Notes: a model not told the origin generated them from the sequence alone. A stretch of DNA of 64,000 bases from Amycolatopsis methanolica 239 (GCF_000739085.1 NZ_CP009110.1:6386001-6450000); one strand, 5' to 3'; positions 46,783 to 54,764 are shown, counted from the stretch's first letter. Numbers and translations: made by a program.

Positions 46783-47378
46783 CAGAACACGACGGCCAGC
46801 ACGCCGAACCAGGACAGCACGACCCCGGCCGCCGCGCCCAGCGCGACCCACCGGATGATCGGCAGCTTCCGCGCCAGCCACAGCGACGGCGCGATCCCGG
46901 CGGTGACCACGACCGCCGCCAACAGCACCAGCCAGCCCGCGGTCTCCGCGGCCAGCGCTGTCGCGAGCGCCATCATCGCGACGATCACCACCGCCGCCAC
47001 GAACCCGGCCACCACCAGCCCTGTCACCCACGGCGTCGGCTCGTCCCCGACACCGGCGAACAGCCGCGGCGACTCATCGGCGCGCGGTGGCGGCGGCACG
47101 ACCACCTGCTCACCGGTCACCGGGTCCACGTAGTGCACGGGCGTGCCCATCACCCCGGCGACGCGCGAAGCCAGCTGCTGCCCGCGCCGGGACACCACGG
47201 TCGCGGCCTCGCTCGGGTCGTTCGCCGACCGCCGCAGCGCCGCGGCGACCTGTGCCCACTCGTGCAGCGCGTCGGCCAGTTCGACACCCAGCGCCAGGCT
47301 GTGGGGGTTGATCTCGCGCGTGTACACGTCACCGTGCCCCTTGAGCACGGCGCGGTCGCCGCGGACCCGCAATTCCAC
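46782..47378 (-). CDS. DUF2537 membrane protein
   Basis: 198 residues. A soluble N-terminal half of about 110 residues (ELRVRGDRAVLKGHGDVYTR, DALHEWAQVAAALRRSAND) precedes about four membrane helices (TPWVTGLVVAGFVAAVVIV, ETAGWLVLLAAVVVTAGIA, WVALGAAAGVVLSWFGVL). GTG at 47378 with AAAGG six bases upstream. The matching mycobacterial gene lies between sepH and a TrmH-type methyltransferase gene, the same order as here. Function unknown. Confidence 0.82.
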   Translation of the reverse strand: MELRVRGDRAVLKGHGDVYTREINPHSLALGVELADALHEWAQVAAALRRSANDPSEAATVVSRRGQQLASRVAGVMGTPVHYVDPVTGEQVVVPPPPRADESPRLFAGVGDEPTPWVTGLVVAGFVAAVVIVAMMALATALAAETAGWLVLLAAVVVTAGIAPSLWLARKLPIIRWVALGAAAGVVLSWFGVLAVVF

Positions 47379-47413
47379 GCATGCACCTTTCCGGCCGTCA
47401 CGCCAGGACGTCG

Positions 47414-48223
47414 TCAATTTACCGCTGCGGCGAGCTCGTAGAAGGCCACCGCCGCGGCAGTGGCCACGTTGAGCGAGTCGACGCCTTCGCTCATCGGGAT
47501 CCGCACCGCGACGTCGGCGCTGTCCAGCGCTTCCGCGGTCAGGCCCGGCCCCTCCGAACCGAGCAGCAGGGCCGTCCGGCCGCCGTCGGCGGCGACCTCG
47601 CGGAGAGTCCGCGCGTCCGCGCGCGGCGTCAGCGCCGCCACCCGGAACCCCGCCGCCCGGACCCGCTCCAGCCCGGACGGCCACGGTGTCAGTGCGGCGA
47701 ACGGCACCCGCAGCACGTTGCCCATCGACACCCGCACGCTCCGCCGGTACAGCGGGTCCGCGCAGCCGGCGCCGAGCAGCACGCCGTCGACCCCGAGCGC
47801 GGCCGCGTTGCGGAACAGGGCGCCGATGTTCTCGTGGTCGCCGACGCCCTCCAGCACGGCGACCACCCGCGAGCGCGCGAGGATCTCGTCCGCGTCCGGC
47901 TGGGGCGCGCGGTCGGCCACCGCGAGCACGCCGCGGTTGAGGTGGAACCCGACGACCTCCGCCATCACCTCGGCCGACGTGACGTACGCCGGCACCGGCA
48001 CGTCCGCAAGATCGGGCGCGAGTTCGTCGATCCGCCGCTCGACGCCCAGCAGGGCCCGCGGCGGGTACGCTGACGCGAGCAGGCGCCGGACCACCACGGT
48101 GCCCTCGGCGATCACCAGGCCGCGCCCGCCCGGCCGGTCCGGTCGCCGGTCGGCCGTGGAGAGGTCCCGGAAGTCGTCGAGCCTGGGATCACCCTCGTCT
48201 TCGGTTCGCACGATCTGCGCCAC
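47414..48223 (-). CDS. TrmH/SpoU family RNA 2'-O-methyltransferase
   Basis: 269-residue SPOUT methyltransferase using SAM to methylate a ribose in rRNA or tRNA. N-terminal substrate-binding part (RGLVIAEGTVVVRRLLASAY), then SPOUT motif 1 VAVLEGVGDHENIGALFRNA, motif 2 LLLGSEGPGLTAEAL and motif 3 IPMSEGVDSLNVATAAAVAF with the trefoil knot. GTG at 48223 is the first good start for the conserved part. The target nucleotide is not predictable. 35 bases upstream of the DUF2537 gene, same strand. Confidence 0.92.
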   Translation of the reverse strand: MAQIVRTEDEGDPRLDDFRDLSTADRRPDRPGGRGLVIAEGTVVVRRLLASAYPPRALLGVERRIDELAPDLADVPVPAYVTSAEVMAEVVGFHLNRGVLAVADRAPQPDADEILARSRVVAVLEGVGDHENIGALFRNAAALGVDGVLLGAGCADPLYRRSVRVSMGNVLRVPFAALTPWPSGLERVRAAGFRVAALTPRADARTLREVAADGGRTALLLGSEGPGLTAEALDSADVAVRIPMSEGVDSLNVATAAAVAFYELAAAVN

Positions 48224-48450
48224 GGCATGAAGTCTGCGGCTTCGGGGTAGATCCTCCGTCGTCGGGGTGGGTGCTCCGAACGTCATGCGTATCACTGGGC
48301 CGAACGGAGCAGCGGGGGCCGCGGTGGGGCACGTCATGGCGGAGCCACCGTTTTGGCCGATGACCTCGTGACGATCGCTGTGCGACCGTAGTCGGCCGGG
48401 GTGCCGCGGCGATCACCACAGCAGCGGCCGAGGACAAGAGCAGGGATGGC

Positions 48451-49953
48451 ATGGGCAAGGACGTGTCGGCGGAAGCCTTCAGCCCCCGGGACCGGGCGCG
48501 GTACCGGCACAAGCTCCAGCGGTGCCTGGACACCCTGGCCAGGATGCTCGCCGACGACAGCTTCTCGTTCCCGCGAAGACACATCGGGCTCGAGGTCGAA
48601 CTGAACCTGGTGGACGACCGGCTGCGGCCGTCGATGTCGAACAGCGCCGTGCTGGAGGCGCTGGACGACGAATCCTTCACCACGGAACTCTCCCAGCACA
48701 ACATCGAGCTGAACGTGCCGCCGCGCCCGCTCGCCGGGAAGTCCGCGATCGCGCTGGAGCACGACCTGGTCGGCTACCTGGGCGAGGCCGACCGGAACGC
48801 GACGGCCGCGGGCGCTCGGCTGGCCGTGATCGGCATCCTGCCGACGCTGGCGGAGGACCACTTCGACCAGAAGTGGATCACCAACAACACCCGCTACACG
48901 CTGCTCAACGACCAGATCTTCGCCGCCCGCGGGGAGAACATGACGCTGTCGATGGACGGCGCCCCGCTCGGCGGGCACAACCCGGAGCGGTTGCGCGCCT
49001 ACTCGGAGTCCATCCTGCCCGAGGCCGCGTGCACGTCGGTGCAGTTGCACGTGCAGGTGGCGCCGGAGGAGTTCGCCACCCACTGGAACGCCGCGCAGTG
49101 CCTGGCCGGCGTGCAGGTGGCCGTCGGCGCGAACTCGCCATTCCTGCTCGGCAAGGCGCTGTGGCACGAGACCCGCATCCCGCTGTTCCTGCAGGCCACC
49201 GACACGCGTCCGGAGGAGCTGCGCAACCAGGGCGTGCGGCCGCGGGTGTGGTTCGGCGAGCGGTGGATCACCTCGATCTTCGACCTGTTCGAGGAGAACG
49301 TCCGTTACTTCCCTGGTCTGTTGCCGGAGACCGACCGCGAGGACCCGCTGGAGACCCTGGAGTCGGGGCAGGCGCCGAAGCTCACGGAACTGATGCTGCA
49401 CAACGGAACCGTGTGGCGCTGGAACCGCCCGGTCTACGACGTGGTGGACGGCAAACCGCACCTGCGCGTGGAGAACCGCGTGCTGCCCGCCGGCCCGACC
49501 GTGCTCGACATGATGGCCAACGCGGCGTTCTTCTACGGCACGCAGCGGGCGCTCGCCGAGGCGGAGCGTCCGGTGTGGACACAGATGTCGTTCCAGGCGG
49601 CGGAGGAGAACCTGTATGCCGGGGCGCGCAACGGGTTCGACGCGCAGCTCTACTGGCCCGGCCAGGGCTGGGTGCCGCCGGACGAGCTGGTGCTGCGCGT
49701 GCTGCTGCCGCTCGCGATCGAGGGGCTGCGCAGCGCGGACGTGTCCGAAGCGGCCATCGACCGCTACCTCGGCGTCATCGAGCAGCGCTGCCTGACCCGC
49801 CGCAACGGTGCGTGGTGGCAGCGCACGGTGGTCACCGGGGCGGAGGACCGCGGCGCCGACCGCGACACCGCGCTGAGCACGATGCTCGGCCGCTACCTGG
49901 AACTGAGCCGGAGCGGGGAGGCCGTGCACACCTGGCCCGTGGACACTCCGTGA
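48451..49953 (+). CDS. Glutamate--cysteine ligase family protein
   Basis: 500-residue ATP-dependent carboxylate-amine ligase (GCS2 family). Marks: RHIGLEVELNLVDDRLRPSM with the Mg-binding Glu pair, SQHNIELNVPPRPLAG, CTSVQLHVQVAPEEFATHWN, VAVGANSPFLLGKALWHETR and NGTVWRWNRPVYDVV. Similar 500-residue proteins are widespread in actinobacteria and distinct from EgtA; they may make gamma-glutamyl compounds, but the product is not established. ATG at 48451, about 13 bases after a weak GAGCAGGG. The upstream gap of 227 bases to the divergent TrmH gene holds no gene. Confidence 0.85.
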   Translation: MGKDVSAEAFSPRDRARYRHKLQRCLDTLARMLADDSFSFPRRHIGLEVELNLVDDRLRPSMSNSAVLEALDDESFTTELSQHNIELNVPPRPLAGKSAIALEHDLVGYLGEADRNATAAGARLAVIGILPTLAEDHFDQKWITNNTRYTLLNDQIFAARGENMTLSMDGAPLGGHNPERLRAYSESILPEAACTSVQLHVQVAPEEFATHWNAAQCLAGVQVAVGANSPFLLGKALWHETRIPLFLQATDTRPEELRNQGVRPRVWFGERWITSIFDLFEENVRYFPGLLPETDREDPLETLESGQAPKLTELMLHNGTVWRWNRPVYDVVDGKPHLRVENRVLPAGPTVLDMMANAAFFYGTQRALAEAERPVWTQMSFQAAEENLYAGARNGFDAQLYWPGQGWVPPDELVLRVLLPLAIEGLRSADVSEAAIDRYLGVIEQRCLTRRNGAWWQRTVVTGAEDRGADRDTALSTMLGRYLELSRSGEAVHTWPVDTP

Positions 49954-49987
49954 TCAACCGGGCTCTGTTCGGGTCAATCCGGCATTG

Positions 49988-50006
49988 TTAGGGTAGCCTA
50001 AGTGAC
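49988..50006. promoter_or_regulatory. IdeR/DtxR-like iron box before the heme oxygenase gene
   Basis: TTAGGGTAGCCTAAGTGAC matches the first half of the 19-bp IdeR/DmdR consensus TTAGGTTAGSCTAACCTAA well and the second half poorly. It abuts the start codon at 50009, and TAGCCT inside it may be the -10 element, so iron-loaded IdeR would block transcription when iron is sufficient. Confidence 0.75.
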
Positions 50007-50008
50007 CG

Positions 50009-50689
50009 ATGTCGCTTACAGTGCCACTCATGGCGGCTCCCCTCGCGGTTGACTCGGACCTGACCCAGACCCCGTTCTCGACCACCCTGAGGGAGTCGAC
50101 ACGGCGGGCGCACGACCGGGCGCACCACTCCCGGTACATGCGGGACCTGTTCAACGGCGACCTGGACCTGACAGAGTACGCCCGGCTGGCGGCCCAGTAC
50201 TGGTTCATCTACCAGGCCATCGAGGAGGCCGCGGACGCGATGCGCCGCGACCCGGTCGGCGGCCGGTTCGTGTTCGACGAGCTGCGCCGGGTGCCCGCAC
50301 TGGCGGCCGACCTGAAGTTCCTCTACGGCGAGCAGTGGCGGGACCGCGTCACGCCGGTCCCGGCGACCGAGGACTACGTGCACCGCATCCGCGCGGTCGC
50401 CTTCGACTGGGCCGGCGGCTACGTGGCCCACCACTACACGCGCTACCTCGGCGACCTCGCCGGCGGCCAGGCGGTGCGCAAGCTGCTGGCCAAGGCCCAC
50501 GGCGTCGAGGGGCCGGGCGCGCTGTTCTACCACTTCGACGACATCGACAACGTCCCCGCGTTCCGAAAGCGGTACAAGGCGCTGCTCGACGACACCCCGT
50601 GGACGGGCGCCGAGCGCGACCGGATCGTCACCGAGACGCTGGTGGCCTTCGAGTTCAACATCGCGGTGCTCGACGACCTGGTGCCGTGA
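50009..50689 (+). CDS. hmuO: Heme oxygenase (biliverdin-producing, HmuO-like)
   Basis: 226 residues. Aligns well with corynebacterial HmuO: LRESTRRAHDRAHHSRYM, with His35 at the heme proximal-ligand position, and the distal helix VAHHYTRYLGDLAGGQAVRK with the flexible glycines that cover heme. The enzyme opens heme to biliverdin, CO and free iron, for iron acquisition. Start ATG 50009 or 50030; 50009 lies two bases after the iron box, implying a very short leader. Regulated by iron through the adjacent box. Followed by sodA, which handles superoxide. Confidence 0.92.
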   Translation: MSLTVPLMAAPLAVDSDLTQTPFSTTLRESTRRAHDRAHHSRYMRDLFNGDLDLTEYARLAAQYWFIYQAIEEAADAMRRDPVGGRFVFDELRRVPALAADLKFLYGEQWRDRVTPVPATEDYVHRIRAVAFDWAGGYVAHHYTRYLGDLAGGQAVRKLLAKAHGVEGPGALFYHFDDIDNVPAFRKRYKALLDDTPWTGAERDRIVTETLVAFEFNIAVLDDLVP

Positions 50690-50705
50690 TCATCCGCACA
50701 CCCCG

Positions 50706-50736
50706 TTGACCTCCATCTAGCTGGAGATTGCAGGCT
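50706..50736 (+). promoter_or_regulatory. MerR-type promoter with 19-bp spacer (upstream of sodA)
   Basis: TTGACC (50706-50711) and CAGGCT (50731-50736) are separated by exactly 19 bases containing the dyad CTCCA-TCTAGC-TGGAG. An overlong spacer with central dyad is the hallmark of MerR-family activated promoters such as SoxR targets. The same -35 and -10 hexamers with the same spacer recur at 51533-51563. Confidence 0.65.
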
Positions 50737-50742
50737 TGCCGC

Positions 50743-50853
50743 ATGACCGGTTCCCGCAGTGCGGACAGCGGCTCCCCAGTTAGCTTCCTGCGCGCGCGAG
50801 GACTAGGTTTTGATACCGCAAGGGACTCTGCGTCAGACAAGAAGGAGGGCTGA
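50743..50853 (+). CDS. Possible 36-residue leader peptide upstream of sodA
   Basis: ATG 50743 is six bases after the CAGGCT -10 element and opens a 36-codon frame ([12 protein letters not shown]... ...DSASDKKEG) whose TGA overlaps the sodA ATG (TGATG). Its own ribosome site is absent, so it would have to be translated leaderless. Composition is low in hydrophobics and gives no family. It could be a coupling leader or chance; the AAGGAGG inside its end is clearly the sodA ribosome site. Confidence 0.3.
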   Translation: MTGSRSADSGSPVSFLRARGLGFDTARDSASDKKEG

Positions 50854-51473
50854 TGGCCCGCTACGAGCTTCCTGACCTCGACTACGACTACGGCGCGCTC
50901 GCCCCGCACATCTCGGGTCAGATCAACGAGCTGCACCACAGCAAGCACCACGCGACCTACGTCAAGGGCGCCAACGACACCCTGGACAAGCTCGCGGAGG
51001 CTCGGGACAAGGGCGACTTCGGCTCGATCGTCGGCCTGGAGACCACGCTGGCGTTCAACCTGGCCGGACACGCCAACCACGTGGTGTGGTGGAAGATCCT
51101 GTCCCCCGAAGGCGGCGACAAGCCGACCGGTGAGCTGGCCTCGGCGATCGACGAGGCGTTCGGCTCGTTCGACAAGTTCCAGGCGCAGTTCAACGCGGTC
51201 GCCACGACGATCCAGGGCAACGGCTGGGCCGCCCTGTCGTGGGACCCGATCGGCAAGACGCTGATCACGCAGCAGCTGCGCGACCACCACAACAACCTGA
51301 TCCTGCCGACCGTGCCGATCCTGCTGGTCGACGTGTGGGAGCATGCCTTCTACCTCGACTACAAGAACGTCAAGGCGGACTACGTCAAGGCGCTGTGGAA
51401 CGTCTACAACTGGGGCGAGATCAGCAAACGCTTCGACAACGCCGTTTCCGGCGGCAACGGCCTGCTCCTCTGA
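50853..51473 (+). CDS. sodA: Superoxide dismutase (Mn/Fe)
   Basis: 206 residues, full-length Fe/Mn-SOD. Metal ligands: His of [13 protein letters not shown], His in [11 protein letters not shown], and Asp/His in [31 protein letters not shown] and the Gln in TTIQGNGW suggest the manganese-preferring type; metal use is not certain from sequence. ATG 50853 with AAGGAGG nine bases upstream. A TAGGTT at 50806 region may be a separate housekeeping -10. A strong terminator follows. Confidence 0.95.
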   Translation: MARYELPDLDYDYGALAPHISGQINELHHSKHHATYVKGANDTLDKLAEARDKGDFGSIVGLETTLAFNLAGHANHVVWWKILSPEGGDKPTGELASAIDEAFGSFDKFQAQFNAVATTIQGNGWAALSWDPIGKTLITQQLRDHHNNLILPTVPILLVDVWEHAFYLDYKNVKADYVKALWNVYNWGEISKRFDNAVSGGNGLLL

Positions 51474-51487
51474 GCAAGCCTGATCGA

Positions 51488-51530
51488 GGGGTCCTTCCGC
51501 GCACCCGCGCGGACAGGGCCCTTCTTTTTT
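51488..51530 (+). terminator. Intrinsic terminator of sodA
   Basis: GC-rich hairpin around CCGCGC-ACCC-GCGCGG with flanking GGGTCC/GGGCCC pairs, then CTTCTTTTTT. The T-run makes this the most classical intrinsic terminator in the window. Confidence 0.85.
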
Positions 51531-51532
51531 GC

Positions 51533-51563
51533 TTGACCTCGACCAGAGTGGAGGGTGCAGGCT
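51533..51563 (+). promoter_or_regulatory. MerR-type promoter with 19-bp spacer (upstream of nat)
   Basis: TTGACC (51533-51538), 19-base spacer with the dyad CTCGACCAGAGTGGAG-like core, and CAGGCT (51558-51563), then seven bases to the nat ATG, giving a leaderless transcript. Matches the arrangement at 50706-50736 in both hexamers and spacer length. Confidence 0.7.
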
Positions 51564-51570
51564 GACCGGC

Positions 51571-52359
51571 ATGGATGTCGACGCGTACCTGGCCCGCATC
51601 GGAGCCGCCCGCCCCGCCGCCCCCACCGCAGCGGCGCTGCGGGAGCTGCACGAAGCCCACCTGCTCACGGTGCCGTTCGAGAACCTCAGCGTGCACCTGC
51701 CCGAGCGGATCGTGCTGGACGAGGACGCGTTGTTCGACAAGGTCGTCCGGCGCCGCCGCGGCGGGTTCTGCTACGAGCTCAACGGCCTGTTCGGGGCCCT
51801 CCTGCGCGAACTGGGCTTCAGCGTGACCCTGCTGGGCGCCCGCGTGTACGGCGGCGGCCGGTGGGGCCCGCCGTTCGACCACCTGGCGCTGCGGGTCGAC
51901 CTGGACGAGCCGTGGCTGGCCGACGTCGGCTTCGGCCGCTTCGCCCGCGACCCGCTGCGGCTGACGGCGTGCGAGCCGCAGACCGACCCCGAGGGCGAGT
52001 TCCTGGTGGTGGACGCGCCGGACGGGGACATCGAGGTGCGGCTGAACGGCGAGCCGGCCTACCGGCTGGAAAAGCGCCCGCGGCAGCTGTCCGACTTCGG
52101 GCCGACCTGCTGGTGGCAGGCCACTTCGCCGGAGTCGCACTTCACGCAGAACGTGCTGAGCACGATCTCGACGCCGTCCGGGCGGGTCACCCTGGCGGGC
52201 GACAAGCTGATCGAGACGGTCGACGGCAAGCGGGCCGAGCGCGAGCTGAGCGACGCGGAGAAGGTCGAGGCCTACCGCGTGCACTTCGGGATCGACATGA
52301 ACGAAGCCCCGGTGCTGGGATCCTTCCCGGCACCGGGGCTCCGCCCGTTCCCGAACTGA
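51571..52359 (+). CDS. nat: Arylamine N-acetyltransferase
   Basis: 262-residue enzyme moving acetyl or larger acyl groups from CoA to arylamines, hydrazines or amide-forming chain ends. The Cys-His-Asp triad is visible: Cys67 in RRGGFCYELNGLFG, His104 in PFDHLALRVDL and Asp118 in WLADVGFG. ATG 51571 is preferred because it follows the MerR-type -10 by seven bases. Homologs act in xenobiotic detoxification and, as RifF-type enzymes, in release of ansamycin polyketides; no polyketide genes are here, so detoxification is likelier. Confidence 0.93.
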   Translation: MDVDAYLARIGAARPAAPTAAALRELHEAHLLTVPFENLSVHLPERIVLDEDALFDKVVRRRRGGFCYELNGLFGALLRELGFSVTLLGARVYGGGRWGPPFDHLALRVDLDEPWLADVGFGRFARDPLRLTACEPQTDPEGEFLVVDAPDGDIEVRLNGEPAYRLEKRPRQLSDFGPTCWWQATSPESHFTQNVLSTISTPSGRVTLAGDKLIETVDGKRAERELSDAEKVEAYRVHFGIDMNEAPVLGSFPAPGLRPFPN

Positions 52360-52389
52360 CTGCCGCTCCCACCACGAAGCGGACAAGCA

Positions 52390-52408
52390 TTAGGTTAGCC
52401 TAACTTCA
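52390..52408. promoter_or_regulatory. IdeR/DtxR-like iron box without an evident target gene
   Basis: TTAGGTTAGCCTAACTTCA differs from the 19-bp consensus only near its right end. It lies between the convergent nat and marR genes. Rightward transcription from it would run antisense to marR; a GC hairpin (CCCCCGCAAGGGGG) follows at once. No iron-uptake gene is next to it. Confidence 0.7.
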
Positions 52409-52447
52409 CCAACCCCCGCAAGGGGGCGCTTCCGGGAGACCATCCGT

Positions 52448-52879
52448 TCACTCGTCGGTGTGGCCTCGGCGGACGATCGCCCGCTCCAGCAGGCCGTGGA
52501 GCGCGCGCTGTTCGCCGGCGTCGAGAGCGGCGAGCGGCGAGCGGCGCACGAGGAGGTCGAGGAGCTTGCCGCGCAGCTCCTCGCCCTTCGCGGTGAGGAC
52601 GAGCTGACGGGCGCGGCGGTCGGTGGGGTGCGGCCGGCGTTCGACCAGCTCCAGCTTTTCGAGCTTGTCCACGACGAAGGTGGCGTTGGACGGCTCGCAG
52701 CTCATCCGCTCGGCCAGTTCGCGCATGGTCATCGGCCCGGTCATCTCGCGCAGCGCGGTCGCCTGCGGCGCGGTGAGCCCGAGAGCGGCGGCGCGCTCGC
52801 GGACGTGGTCGGCGATCTGCTGGGCCAGCCCGTTCACCAGCCCGCACAGCTCCCGTTCGGCGATGACCTGCGGTTCCAT
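52448..52879 (-). CDS. MarR family transcriptional regulator
   Basis: 143 residues: dimerisation helices (CGLVNGLAQQIADHVRERAA), winged helix LREMTGPMTMRELAERMSCE and PSNATFVVDKLEKLELVERR, wing PHPTDRRARQLVLTAKGEEL. ATG at 52879. Divergent from the broken MBL hydrolase, with an 8-bp-arm inverted repeat between them that is the likely operator. With its probable target dead, its remaining role is unclear unless it acts elsewhere. Confidence 0.9.
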   Translation of the reverse strand: MEPQVIAERELCGLVNGLAQQIADHVRERAAALGLTAPQATALREMTGPMTMRELAERMSCEPSNATFVVDKLEKLELVERRPHPTDRRARQLVLTAKGEELRGKLLDLLVRRSPLAALDAGEQRALHGLLERAIVRRGHTDE

Positions 52880-52917
52880 GCTGCCATCCTAGCGATACGT
52901 CAAGTCAGTACATTTTC

Positions 52918-52936
52918 AGCTTGAATGTTTCAAGCT
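52918..52936. promoter_or_regulatory. MarR operator candidate
   Basis: AGCTTGAA-TGT-TTCAAGCT: perfect 8-bp arms around a 3-base centre, between divergent marR and the MBL pseudogene. A second related half, CAAGCTTG, overlaps its right end. Confidence 0.65.
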
Positions 52937-52957
52937 TGATGCTTTACGGTCGGATGC

Positions 52958-53751
52958 ATGATCACCTCTTCCGACGAGCGCCTGCGACGGCAGGCCGGCA
53001 TCCACTCACTGCGGCTGAGCGACACGAGGGTGACGTTCGAGCCGGACGGCGTGGTGCACCTGCCGCCGCGCGGCTGGCTGCCGCACACCACCGACGAGTT
53101 CTGGCACGCCCACCCGGAGTACCTGGACGACTGAGGACACCTGGTGGCGAGCCTCGGCGGGCTGCTCGTCGAGCACGGCGACCGCGCGCTGCTCATCGAC
53201 GCGGGCTTCGGGCCGGAGTCCCTGCCACCCGATCCGGGCACGCCGCGCGGTGCGATCCGCGGCGGCGCGCTGCCGGGGAACCTGGCCGCGCTCGGCCGGT
53301 CTCCCGCCGGCATCGAGGCGGTGGCGTTCACGCACCTGCCCCCGACCACACCGGCTGGGCCTGGCACCCCGCTCCCGACCGGCCTCTCTTCGCCCACGCG
53401 GACTACCTGGTCGCCGGACCGGAATGGGCGTCGCGCACCGTGCGGATCCGGATCAGCGCGGGCCACACCGCGGGGCACGCCGAGTACGTGATCACCGGCG
53501 GTGGGCAGCGGCTGATCGCGTTCGGCGACGCGCTGCACTCACCGGTCCAGGTGGACCACCCCGAGCTCTCGGCGGCGGTCGACCACGATCCGGCCCGCGC
53601 GGCCGCGCACCGCGCCCGCCTCGTCGCCGAACTGTCCGAACCGGACACGATCGGGTTCGGCATCCACTTCGCCGACGTGGTGTTCGGGCGGGTCCGGCGG
53701 GACGGTGGCGCACCGGCGTGGCAGCCCCTTTCCCCAACCGGGGATCACTGA
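52958..53751 (+). pseudogene. MBL-fold hydrolase with premature stop and frameshift
   Basis: ATG 52958 opens a frame reading LRLSDTRVTFEPDGVVHLPP and WHAHPEYLDD, then TGA at 53132-53134 (codon 59), after which the same frame continues sensibly (ASLGGLLVEHGDRALLIDAG). At about 53336-53345 one base is missing, so FTHL is followed by nonsense, while the next frame gives PDHTGWAWHP, AGHTAGHAEYVI and LIAFGDALHSPVQVDHPEL to the stop at 53751. The H-x-H-x-D-H zinc motif is thereby destroyed. In life it was an MBL hydrolase of about 265 residues, probably controlled by the divergent MarR. Confidence 0.82.
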
Positions 53752-53878
53752 TCGAACTCGCTCGGTCACCGGATAGCGTTTGCCGTGTGAAGACGTCGAC
53801 CGAGGCACCTTGTTAATGGTGCTCACCTCCGTCAGTGCCTTCTGACCTGGTCAGAGCCTACTTACGGAGGTCGCCGTC

Positions 53879-54166
53879 GTGGCCCACGACGTTCCCATCC
53901 CGCCCACATTCACGCCCCGGAGAGTCCTCGGTCTCCTGCTGGCCCTTCCCCTCGTAGCGATCGCCGTCGCCGCAGCACTGCAGGTCGCGATGCCGACTGC
54001 AGTGCAGGAACCCGTGGGGCGCCCGCTCGTGATCGAGACCCAGAACGGTGACCCGGACCGGGGCTGGTGCAACCAGCTCTCGACTCCGCAGCCGGCGCCG
54101 GACCTCGAGGCGCTCGCCGAGCAGATCCGCGCCGGCGTCGACTACCAGGCGCGGTGCGGCCGATGA
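53879..54166 (+). CDS. Small single-pass membrane protein (prophage)
   Basis: 95 residues from GTG 53879 with GGAGGTCG upstream. One hydrophobic segment (VLGLLLALPLVAIAVAAALQ) at about residues 16-36, then a short external tail with two cysteines (GWCNQL, YQARCGR). Not recognised. First of five head-to-tail genes joined by 4-base overlaps (54163, 54318, 54761, 54874), a typical phage early operon. Confidence 0.65.
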   Translation: MAHDVPIPPTFTPRRVLGLLLALPLVAIAVAAALQVAMPTAVQEPVGRPLVIETQNGDPDRGWCNQLSTPQPAPDLEALAEQIRAGVDYQARCGR

Positions 54167-54321
54167 GCGGGGCGACCGGCCGGCGCGCGGTCGTTGCGGT
54201 CGCGGTCCTGTTCGGCATCGTGCTCGTGACCCTCCTGGCCGGCCTCGTACCTGACGGGCCCGCGCGGTGCGAGATCCCCGGTCACCAGCGCACCAGCGTC
54301 GTCGAATGTGAGCAGCCATGA
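54163..54321 (+). CDS. Very small membrane protein (prophage)
   Basis: 52 residues, ATG 54163 overlapping the previous stop (ATGA). One membrane segment (AVVAVAVLFGIVLVTLLAGL) and a tail with two Cys (ARCEIPGH, VVECEQP). Pattern of membrane segment plus two-cysteine tail resembles the preceding 95-residue protein, suggesting a related pair. Function unknown. Confidence 0.6.
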   Translation: MSGATGRRAVVAVAVLFGIVLVTLLAGLVPDGPARCEIPGHQRTSVVECEQP

Positions 54322-54764
54322 CCAGCCTCTACGGCCCCGTCACCGACGCGGACCGCCGCGCCATGCAGCGCCGGCACCTGGCGGCGTTGAACGAGCTGGT
54401 CAAGCTCGGCATGACGCGCAAGCTGCCGCCTCTGGACTGGCACGTCCCGCACTCGTTCAGTCCCCTGGTGGGCATCGTGGGCGCGGTCGCCCCAGAGCAC
54501 CACCCCCGGAACGTGTTCGGGGCGTGGCTGGACGCGCTCTCGCGCCACCCACGCGCCAAGGCGAAGCCGCTCGGGTTCCTCGGCACCGGCGCCACGCTGT
54601 CCGACAGGACGACGGCCAGCGGCGAAACCGAGCTGCTCGCGGCCTTCGACGTCCGGGCCGCCAAGGACGCCCCGAGGGTCGAGGTTGTCCTTCGAGCGAG
54701 CTGGTACGAGGCGGAGCTGGACCCCGACACCCGCGCTCTGTCGAAGCCGGCTCGGCGCACATGA
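54318..54764 (+). CDS. Hypothetical prophage protein
   Basis: 148 residues, ATG 54318 overlapping the previous stop. Soluble, mixed alpha/beta: DADRRAMQRRHLAALNELVK, VPHSFSPLVGIVGAVAPEHH, ELLAAFDVRAAKDAPRVEVV. No family recognised and no catalytic motif seen. Third gene of the overlapping operon. Confidence 0.6.
   Translation: MTSLYGPVTDADRRAMQRRHLAALNELVKLGMTRKLPPLDWHVPHSFSPLVGIVGAVAPEHHPRNVFGAWLDALSRHPRAKAKPLGFLGTGATLSDRTTASGETELLAAFDVRAAKDAPRVEVVLRASWYEAELDPDTRALSKPARRT

Noticed and set aside
52187..52390. Leftward 67-codon frame starting right at the orphan iron box
   Set aside because: Tempting because the ATG follows the box directly, but it is antisense to the 3' end of nat and is low-complexity Arg/Pro.
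52460..52924. Rightward 154-codon frame downstream of the orphan iron box
   Set aside because: Exact antisense of the marR gene with no domain; not a plausible iron-uptake protein.
53752..53878. tRNA gene or att core at the prophage left edge
   Set aside because: No cloverleaf, no T-loop GGTTCGA-type motif; only nested inverted repeats. Boundary left approximate.
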